From the NCBI RefSeq assembly GCF_964340395.1, contig NC_135563.1:12896651-12960650 (forward strand): DNA of 64,000 nucleotides, in the 5' to 3' direction. Source of the stretch: Glandiceps talaboti (lineage: Eukaryota; Hemichordata; Enteropneusta; Spengelidae). Under the pieces are notes generated by a model. The model made no database searches, was not told the origin of the DNA, and saw nothing but the letters and a program-made list of their open reading frames with translations. Position numbers and translations under genes: made by a program. Positions 56,201-64,000 of this stretch are shown one piece after another (position 1 is the first letter of the stretch; every line of letters begins with the position of its first letter).

Positions 56201-59200
56201 TAGATGGATGGATGGATGGATGGATGGATAGATGGATGGGTGGATGAATGGATGAATGGATGGATGGATGGATGGATGGATGGGTGGATGTGTGGATGGA
56301 TGGATGGATGGATGGATGGATGGATGGATGAATGTATGTGTGGATATATTTGTTGTTTCCTATTTTGCACAGCAGAACACGAGACGTCTCAAAAGCACAC
56401 AAAGGGAGTCAAATGAAATAAAACTTTGTTAGATTATCATATGGTCTAAGTAAAATATAATCACTGTGGAATGATAAATTAGAAACGAATGCAATATTTC
56501 GATCCGTCTTGATTCTTGGAACCATAAAGAAGTATTCTACATTATGGTTTACCTTTATACGAGACTATAAAGGGAGCTCACTGTGCATTTAATGCGCTCG
56601 AATGTCCTGGAGAGTAATACGCACTGACACAAGAGGCACAAAACTTCATTTCTTACGGGTACCGTTTAGTTCACAACTACCTATATGTTTGATTGCAGAC
56701 TGTTACATCACCCTTGACGGTCAGAGCGGGGCTGTGATGAATCTCGACTACCCAGTACACACAAACCTTGCCGAGCTACAGCGCACACCATGTAGATGGC
56801 TAATAATCGTTCCACAAGGTTTCACGGTCGTTGTACATTTTCTTGAGGTATTTTTTCAACACTACATCACGAGACAGTGTAATGAAGGTACACCTTTTAC
56901 CATTTACGACGGAAAAACAGAAAGCGATCCTAGTCTGGGACAGGTGTCTTGTTCTGATCTACCAATCCAAGATGAAGCAGTGTCATTCGTCAGCAGCCAA
57001 AATCATATGTTTATTGAATTGCAGTCATCATATACGGCTGTCAACCACAGTGTCAAATTCTTTTTCATCTACCAAACTCATATAGGTATGAACTAAGAAT
57101 AATGTTTCCAATGTCATTTTAGGCTGTATGTATATGAATGCGATAGTACCGAAATTCCATTTCAATAGATTACGTTTCCTTCATCACAGTAATTACATAA
57201 GGGTAATTACAAACAGCTGACTGGCAGATCAACAACAATAGTTAGTCATAAACAAAAGAATGACCATATTTAGTCTTTATAACTCGACTGATAACATAAC
57301 GCGAATGCGAGAAAATGGTATATTATATGTGCCTTTAACACATTCACGTGGTAATTTGTTCATTTCAAATTAGCTGTAAACACACAACAAATGTGTCATG
57401 TCAATTCATAATCACAGAAATACTCTGTAAAGGTATGTTAAACATGTTGTGGTCCTTTTTGTGATAATTAGATGTTATTCCCTAATATTTGTATTTCTTC
57501 GTTCAGCCAAAGAAAACTCGGGTGACCTAAGGGGCCTTGTCACTACGAGTCGCTAGATGAGCTCGGCAATATAAACAATATATATTCATAAATTACTATA
57601 CCATGATCAGTAATGATAAATCGTTCAACATGTTCGCTTAGTTTTTCAGGAATGTGGGTCGCACTTTTTGGCATCGTCAGGTTTTTGTGTTGGTCCGTTA
57701 CTTCCCTTAGCGCTATGTGACTACTATATGGATTATGTGGTGGATGAAAACTTACAACCGAATGACGAGGAATTTAACAATGGTCATGTTTTTGACATTT
57801 GCCCGAGAATTTACGGAAATTCAACTAATGCATTAGTAATAAGAACTGAGCAAGCGGACCGCTTTATTAATGCTGTCCTTCCACCGATGGATTCAATCTT
57901 TACAACACTTAGAATAATACCGTATGTAATTGGACTCACAAAATCACGTGACGGCGAGTTCGTATGGGCAGATGGGTCACCATTGGTGTATACAAACTTT
58001 GCTGATAGTCACTCATTCGATGTCGTGGAGGACGACGTGTGCTTCACCAAATCTCACATGTCAAACTTTAAATGGGCTAAAACGGAATGTGGCATACCAT
58101 GGCCAGAAGACGAGGAGGACACATGTTCAAGATTTTACCTGTGTGAGAAAGGTATGTTTGTCGACTACAGACATTTTCCACGTTTGCTTTACAGTAGAAT
58201 AGCAATATCGGTCAGACCATTGAGATTAATTTCGTCTACCATAGGAAGGGACTGCATTTTAGCTTCCTGTAGACTTTCGACGTGTATTCGCATGAGCAGG
58301 ATTTGTCATTCACCTATCTTGCTCCAAGTTAGCTGTCATAATGTGTAAAAAGCCTTAGTATCTCTGGCCATGTTTACAAGTATGCCTTATATTGAAATAG
58401 TGTGTGCAGACACTTTTATATGTAAGTAAAGCGGTGGGAAACAATTAATTGCAAAACTGTTTTCGAACTGACATTATCAAATGTAACAGTTATTATATGC
58501 TTTAAAAACAGAATTCCCATTTAATAAAACAAAACGTGTAATTATCAATTACACCAATATGGTGGCGTAAGATGGTCGAATATTGTCATGTTTGACGTTC
58601 GTAAATTCGAAAATTTACATCTAAACTAAAACCCCAACTATGTCCAACCTACAAAATTGTCGGAAAATGCATATGATCTTTAGGTTAATAACCTTTCTTT
58701 TGAATACATTTCAGATACATGTATATAAGATGACGTTTTATACCTTGTGTAGAATCTGACCAAAAGATTGCATAAATATTATTCATATTTGTTCATCGCA
58801 TGCGAAATGATAAAAGATAACATATTATCGTCGGGTTTTATAAATGCTATACACAATCAACGCAAATGCCTGTGGACAGGCAAGGTCTGTCGGGAGGAGC
58901 AGACGGACTAGATTTTCTGTAATCAAAGGAGCAGCTGACGATAGAAAGCTGCAAAACCTTACCTCATTACCTAGCTACTTCACAATTATTATGTTTCCCC
59001 TGTAGACATAGATGAATGTCAATATGACAACCAATGCTCACACACATGTGTCAACACTCAAGGTAGCCACTTCTGTACATGTCCAAAAGGCTATATGAAT
59101 TCCCAGGAAGATTTCTCACAATGCACTGGTAAGAGCTTGACAACAATTGCTATGTAATGAAACAATGAGTGATTGTCTTTAAAACGCCAAGTAATGTTTT

Positions 59201-62200
59201 AATTAAAGTTACCCATCTGTTGATAACTAGATACTATACAATAATCACAAACACAGTACCTGGCTAGGTCATTGACAGAATTACAGTAGTTTCATACACA
59301 GAATTGAACATCCACCTTTTGTGATAGACTTTTATCTCAAATAATGAACGGCTTATGGATGGTTCATAGATTTATTACTGTGCTATATAAGTATAGCTTA
59401 ATTAAACTATAATAGACAACACTTATGGGAATTCAAGTCTTTGATATATTTCTAATGACGATTTCATTTTTGTTTTCAGATATATGTACCAATATGATAT
59501 GGTTCGTTACTAATAACACATACATGTCCCAGAATCTCAGAATCAATCCAAACCAATCTTGTGTGGTCTACATTAAGGAGCGAGTTTCGTGGAACGAAGC
59601 TGTGGACGCATGTGAACGCTTCAGTGCTAGACTTCTAACAGTCACACAGGACGTTATTGAACAGGTGTGTATGTACACTTGGTTATATTAATATAGATCT
59701 TGTGTAGATATTGTGCGGTTTATATTGAGGAACACTTAAGGGATTCAGAATAGTTAATAAGTGAGCCAGTGCTTGGAGTGTTTCCTTAAATCATTTCATT
59801 TCTGTAATTACTCGATGTCAATTTTATGTCATTCGGTAGTAAAGCTGAATACAACAAGAATGTTAACCCCTGCTATTAAAATATATAACGTCAGTAAAAG
59901 GAATCAGGGGAAATCTTTGATTTCAGTTGTGTTTGTATTTGAATCTGAACTTTGTGTATACTTATATGTAAATGATAAATTACAATGACACTAAATCGAT
60001 GCCCGCATAATATTGATTTACGATCATAAACTGAAAAACAAAGACTGAGTTTCCTAATGTTTTGACTGTAGCATAGTCTAATATTACAAATATTGAACAT
60101 TTCTTACGTTCACTTAGATGAGAAGAATTACGAGTATGTATGTACATGATGACGATAATGACAATCAGCGATCTTTTTAATTATAAAGAGTTAGATAAAT
60201 AACCTATAAAAAAGACCTCTGATAATCAGGAAATCAGCTGTGCAAACCAACTTGTAGACTACTAATAGCTTTAAGGTAAGACCGTCGTAAGTAAGGCGTA
60301 TTTCAGTCTGTTTATTATGTTGAGATGCCGGCAAGATAAGTAGATTAGAATTCATGAGATTTGACGTTGCTATTCTTATCCGTTTTTATTGGCGATTTCC
60401 CTAAACCAGGTCCTGTCAACTGGAATATCGATCAACAGCAGCGAGGAATTCTGGGTGTCAAACTCGAAAAGTAGATTCGAAGATGACACTTGTATATCTG
60501 TCGGCCGACAGGGTGTCGAAGAGCAGTCCTGCAATATAGATTTGCCATACATATGCGAGTTTGGTACGTAACATAACATTTTCCAAAACAATTGTACAAG
60601 TCAAACCTTTGAAAATCAAAATACCTTGTTTAAACCAGATTATGTCATAGGAGTTTACTAAATAAATCTTTTTTGAATGTGGAACAATTTATTTCCTAAC
60701 ATCCTGTATACGCTATTACATTCATGTTAGTTGCTAAACTCTATCTTGGTAAGATTAAAATACTAGAAAATGGCGGTATTGTTATGACTGTGTGTGATGA
60801 GTTAGATGAAAATCGAAAGATTCATTATATATCCACAGAAAACTGGAGGCATGTATAAGAAGAGTTACACATAATTTTAAATTTTCAAGAAATACAGTAC
60901 TAATTTATTCCCAATGTTTATCTTAGCATTTATCAGTTAGTTAAAGTGTACGCATAAGGTTTTAATTGCTCAGCCACACTTCTATCCATTGTGTAACCAT
61001 TACCCCACCTATATATCTTATATGATTCCTTCTTACCATAAGCTAGTACGATATTAATAATATAATAATATCTTTATTGATTTCTAAGAGTAATTTATGT
61101 CTCAACAAATATCTTGTTGTTTATCTAACTAGTGATATACCTTGATCGGCCTAGTAAGCCAAAACCAGCATGATATACAGTATTCAAACTATAAGCCATT
61201 TGCATGTAGAGGTGTAACTATTTTCCTAATTTCAGAGTACACACTGTCTATAGGAGATGGTCATCAGAATATTAGACAGCCATATGGAATCCTAGTGTCA
61301 CCTAGTTATCCGTATAGATATGATAGCAATGTCAATTGTAGCTGGTACATTGAAGTTCGGAATACATATCACATTAAGTAAGTTTGTTATCAAATTTCAT
61401 GACCATTTTAAAGGGGCATTTCAACGTTCATACTTTCACAATACCGGATATGCGCTGTGGCAATATAGTTTAACACACTTGCAAAACTGATGACAGAAAA
61501 CAATCTTATATGGAAACACCTGGCAATATTCCAAGAAGTTTATATTCTACATTGATTGCTTCAGGAAACAAAATAATATCATGAATGTATTTTTCATTGT
61601 AAGGATTTAGAAGATATCCAGGAGGCAATTGATATGCATTCACCGCCTATTTATACATAATCTAGCATGTCCAATTCTAGAGATGAAAGGACGTGATATG
61701 ATTGATCACCGAATATATGGATAAATGAAAAATACTTCACTTTTGACAGTTCGATGAAATAACGTGTGAACTTCGGTAACCTCAATTACTTTTAGTGTGA
61801 TCATTGCTATATTTCGTATGTGTGGTGATAGAATGTGTATCTTTGATAAATGTTCACCCTATAGCTGACTGTTTTAAATATGTGTATTAATGTACAAGTT
61901 CTGCATACAAATCTTAACAGTCTATTTATCTTTTTTGTAATACAGAGTTGTGTTTCTGACTTTCAACCTTCGCATGGCGACATACGACTGTCTAGATAGT
62001 TTACACGTTTACGATGGTGTTTCAGATAGCGCGTTCTCTTACGGACCGTACTGCGGAAGGATTGATCGACAGCTGACTATAACATCGTCAACAAATCAGA
62101 TGTATGTGGTGTTCCGTTCTGGAGACGTGAACATCGAGTTAATAAGTCACCAAGACTTTGTTTTTCAAGCTGTGTATTTTGAAGCAGGTATTTAATACAA

Positions 62201-63817
62201 TTCTAAATATCCAACTAGATCAGAGGTCAACAATTTCTAAGATTGGTCGCAATAAACACTGTTGTAGCAATATTTCCATCGTCCATATTGGCTGTGATAG
62301 AGTGCAATTATATCATCCAATGTTTATGTCTATTTGGAAAATGAAGTCGACTACCAAGGAAGATCTATAGATATTTATATTGGCATATTCTTGACACTTG
62401 ACATTAAATGACGTTTTGAAAGTTTTACTCACTGTTGTCCACTGTGCATGTGGTATGACATTGTTGTTTGTTTTTTATTTGTCACTAATTTATGCATATG
62501 TTCAATTTCAATGATTGTCAGATGGTAACGCGACAAATTTTGAAGACTCTCATTGTTTTGGACCAAGTATTCGGACTGATAAAGATGGGGAGATTTTTAG
62601 TGGAAATTATCTGGCTTATAGTAGATGTTCATGGACCATTATTACCCAAGAAAATAGATATCTCCACCTGGAATTCGTGAAGACGAATTTACCAAAACTG
62701 AGACAAGATGGCCGCTGTGTCGATGACATCACCGTTTACGCGGGAAGCCGTATTGACGAAAACACGAAAATTGACACTTACTGCGTCAGTCAGCCACCTG
62801 TCATTATCTCCCCAACAAACAGCGTAATGATTGTTCTCACAAGTTCCCGTATGCCAAGTGATCTTGAGGAAACGGTGTATAATTTCACGATACAGTACCA
62901 CACAGTCGGTAAGACATCTCATTTTAAAATCATGACTAACTATCTATATATATGTATATATGTATATATGGGCCTGTATACTATTGAAATAATATGATAT
63001 ATGTTGTATCTTTACATACTATATATACAATCAACACGAGCTAGGAGTGTGGCTGGATTTTGCTGTGGGCTCATGCATCACTTTTTTCAACCCTAAAATC
63101 ACGATATCTGAGCAAAGAAATATCGAGTACAAATATCATTTATCCTCGCTGACTAATCCATCCCTTTCATGTCCTTTCATCGAACATGATTGTTGAATCT
63201 ATGGTTGAAAATTTGGTTTGAACCATCCTTCTCAAAATGTATGCATATGTCCTAAGTAATATGACCATCCTGCCATTTAAATATATGGCACTGTTTGAAA
63301 CTGTTACAAACATTAGATACAATCACAAACAAAGTCTTATGCATTTCATTCATTTCAGACTGCCCTGGTTGTTATGTTGGACGAATGGTAAGATCAGCTA
63401 ATGTCCGCTGTGCTACAGACATAGGTTGTGGTATTCTCACTTCACCAAACTATCCCTACCTCTATCCTTCACATACGGAGTGGACATGGCAACTGAGTGG
63501 TCCTCCAGGAACGTATGCTACCGTCGGCTCATACCCTAATACTACTCTAGAATCTCTTGAAGCCTGCATGGATTTTGTGGAATTTTTTGATGGACTGTCA
63601 GAAGAATCATTAAGTCTTGGAAAATATTACCTCGGGACTAATGAACCCAGAACGATTTCATCTTCACTTCATGAAATGTTAATTCGATTTTCAACATGTT
63701 CACATGATGTTAACATAGATCAAAAATATGTTCCTAGTCACAAACATGGATTCTATTTTATTTACGAATTCAAAACTTTTGTGGCGCCATTTTCTGTAGA
63801 TTTTTCAAGAAATGATG
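53216..63817 (+). CDS. Modular CUB / C-type lectin / EGF protein, 5' part of gene (3' end outside window)
   Basis: Eleven exons join to 910 residues. The order is signal peptide (1 to about 23), Cys-rich segment (24-47), CUB1 (48-176), C-type lectin domain (177-346), calcium-binding EGF (347-387), a shorter lectin-like domain over two exons (388-500), CUB2 over two exons (501-628), CUB3 (629-757) and a CUB-like module (758-910). All junctions between modules are phase 1; the two inside modules are phase 0 and phase 2. The last donor (GTACGT at 63818) is canonical, so more exons follow. Such proteins are secreted or single-pass membrane adhesion, matrix or recognition proteins; whether a membrane anchor follows cannot be seen. 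I do not recognise a named orthologue. It is divergent from P5CS with 2.6 kb between start codons. Confidence 0.88.
53271..55393 (+). other. CUB/lectin gene intron 1
   Basis: Contains a (CTGA)n microsatellite at about 53739-53773 and a (CT)n tract near 54911-54930. No coding exon seen; exons 1 and 2 join in phase 1. Confidence 0.65.
53739..53773. repeat. (CTGA)n microsatellite
   Basis: About nine CTGA units. Confidence 0.97.
55394..55480 (+). CDS. CUB/lectin gene exon 2: short Cys-rich segment
   Basis: It is phase 1-1 and 87 nt, acceptor CTCTTGTAG, donor GTAAAT. It encodes residues 19-47 with four cysteines in 20 residues ([20 protein letters not shown]) and an N-glycosylation site (NGT). 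It does not match a domain I can name; it may be a small disulfide knot or a reduced EGF. Confidence 0.75.
56143..56336. repeat. (GGAT)n microsatellite in CUB/lectin intron 2
   Basis: About 190 bp of GGAT units with a few variants (GAAT, GTGG). It gives stop-free frames on both strands that are not genes. Confidence 0.97.
56699..57085 (+). CDS. CUB/lectin gene exon 3: CUB domain 1
   Basis: A single phase 1-1 exon of 129 residues, acceptor GATTGCAG, donor GTATGA. It has four cysteines in the CUB pattern: CYITLDG, then PCRW, then RQCNEG before TIYDG, then VSCSDLP. The NLDYP turn is a degenerate form of the usual SPNYP. It ends FFFIYQTH, the final beta strand. Confidence 0.9.
57642..58151 (+). 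CDS. CUB/lectin gene exon 4: C-type lectin domain
   Basis: A phase 1-1 exon of 170 residues. Hallmarks in order are [58 protein letters not shown] and RFYLCEK. The WND calcium/sugar motif is replaced by WAK and no EPN/QPD triplet is clear, so classical sugar binding is doubtful. Two AG acceptors lie 8 nt apart (57640-57641 and 57648-57649); only the first keeps the frame. Confidence 0.9.
58152..59005 (+). other. CUB/lectin gene intron 4
   Basis: AT-rich; no exon-like reading frame. The lectin ORF reads on past its donor to about 58348 but that tail is intronic. Confidence 0.65.
59006..59128 (+). CDS. CUB/lectin gene exon 5: calcium-binding EGF
   Basis: A phase 1-1 exon, acceptor TTCCCCTGTAG, donor GTAAGA. 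DIDEC opens the module, followed by six cysteines in EGF spacing with [16 protein letters not shown]. The DxDE start and Asn/aromatic positions fit the cbEGF class, which makes rigid calcium-stabilised linkers. Confidence 0.93.
59480..59664 (+). CDS. CUB/lectin gene exon 6: lectin-like domain, first half
   Basis: Starts in phase 1 and ends in phase 0, acceptor TTGTTTTCAG, donor [26 protein letters not shown] followed by ARLLTVTQ is the first alpha helix region of a C-type lectin fold. An N-glycosylation site (NNT) precedes it. Confidence 0.83.
60410..60563 (+). CDS. CUB/lectin gene exon 7: lectin-like domain, second half
   Basis: Phase 0 to phase 1, acceptor TAAACCAG, donor GTACGT. It reads [28 protein letters not shown]: the C-terminal Cys pattern of a C-type lectin domain but without the long loop that carries the calcium site. 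The whole domain (exons 6 and 7) is about 113 residues. Confidence 0.83.
60564..61235 (+). other. CUB/lectin gene intron 7
   Basis: AT-rich; nothing recognised. The other long introns of this gene (57086-57641, 59665-60409, 61378-61945, 62188-62521, 62909-63358) likewise hold no supported element. Confidence 0.6.
61236..61377 (+). CDS. CUB/lectin gene exon 8: CUB domain 2, first half
   Basis: Phase 1 to phase 2, acceptor CCTAATTTCAG, donor GTAAGT. It contains [12 protein letters not shown] and NCSWYIE, classic CUB strand motifs. The usual first Cys of the module is absent. Confidence 0.88.
61946..62187 (+). CDS. CUB/lectin gene exon 9: CUB domain 2, second half
   Basis: Phase 2 to phase 1, acceptor GTAATACAG, donor GTATTT. 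It continues [29 protein letters not shown] and ends [10 protein letters not shown]. The YDCLD and DG acids fit the calcium-binding subset of CUB domains. Confidence 0.92.
62522..62908 (+). CDS. CUB/lectin gene exon 10: CUB domain 3
   Basis: Phase 1-1, 129 residues, acceptor TGATTGTCAG, donor GTAAGA. Four cysteines sit in CUB spacing ([28 protein letters not shown]), with the final NFTIQYHTV strand carrying an N-glycosylation site. Same length as CUB1 (387 nt), which suggests module duplication. Confidence 0.9.
63359..63817 (+). CDS. CUB/lectin gene exon 11: CUB-like domain 4
   Basis: Phase 1-1, 153 residues, acceptor CATTTCAG, donor GTACGT. It has a Cys-rich lead ([10 protein letters not shown]), then [33 protein letters not shown] and RFSTCSHD. 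The second canonical CUB Cys is replaced within TEWTW. It ends near the right edge; the rest of the gene is outside. Confidence 0.88.
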
Positions 63818-63823
63818 GTACGT

Positions 63824-63872
63824 ATTTGTTTGTTTGTTTGTTTGTTTGTTTGTTTGTTTGTTTGTTTGTTTG
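63824..63872. repeat. (GTTT)n microsatellite next to a splice donor
   Basis: GTTT units begin about 7 bp downstream of the exon 11 donor at 63818. Reading through gives a Cys/Leu/Phe/Val tail that is not coding. Confidence 0.96.
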
Positions 63873-64000
63873 GAATGCATTAGTTGGTTGATTGGTTGAT
63901 TGGTTTCCGATGGTTGGTTAGTTGTCTTACTAGTTAGTTAATCATTAGGATGGTGGGAAGATTTAAAATATTCCCTGCTTACATGATGATATTTGATATT

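Noticed and set aside
56029-56416. His-Pro-Ser-Ile and Asp-Gly-Trp-Met repeat ORFs
   Set aside because: Translation of the (GGAT)n microsatellite in an intron.
58152-58348. C-terminal extension of the lectin ORF past 58151
   Set aside because: A canonical donor (GTATGT) ends the exon after the last lectin Cys, and the next exon continues in matching phase 1 with an EGF module.

Overview
The window is AT-rich eukaryotic nuclear DNA from an animal, most likely a marine invertebrate. Coding sequence sits in short exons with GT-AG introns of about 0.4-5.7 kb. The introns carry microsatellites, a minisatellite, small foldback elements, a tRNA-derived SINE and many copies of the palindromic word TGTACATGTACA. 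I cannot place the species more closely: the repeat style fits molluscs, hemichordates or cephalochordates, and no exon decides it.

There are two genes, transcribed divergently. On the minus strand (50572 down to 19588) lies a complete 15-exon gene for delta-1-pyrroline-5-carboxylate synthase (P5CS, ALDH18A1). This bifunctional mitochondrial enzyme makes the proline/ornithine precursor from glutamate. I joined the exons by hand. All reading phases close, giving 827 residues with an optional 75-nt exon and 802 without it. The optional exon falls at the junction where mammals add two residues by alternative splicing to change ornithine sensitivity.

On the plus strand (53216 to beyond 63817) lies the 5' part of a gene for a secreted or membrane-anchored modular protein. 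Its order is signal peptide, short Cys-rich segment, CUB, C-type lectin, calcium-binding EGF, reduced C-type lectin, CUB, CUB, CUB. Almost every intron at a module edge is phase 1, the signature of exon shuffling. The gene runs off the right end of the window.

Between the two start codons (50573-53215) is a 2.6-kb divergent promoter region. It has a CARE (ATF4-type) word, a full CRE palindrome and an NRF1-like word on the P5CS side.

The left 19.5 kb has no convincing gene. It holds the 3' flank of P5CS, long microsatellites and copies of dispersed repeats. Several repeat families recur in the P5CS introns: a TTAA-flanked family with AGTGGC termini that includes a 345-bp near-perfect hairpin, a GGCCTTA-ended ~380-bp family (three copies), a repeat rich in AGGTCA half-sites, and a 22-23-unit minisatellite whose unit is itself a hairpin.
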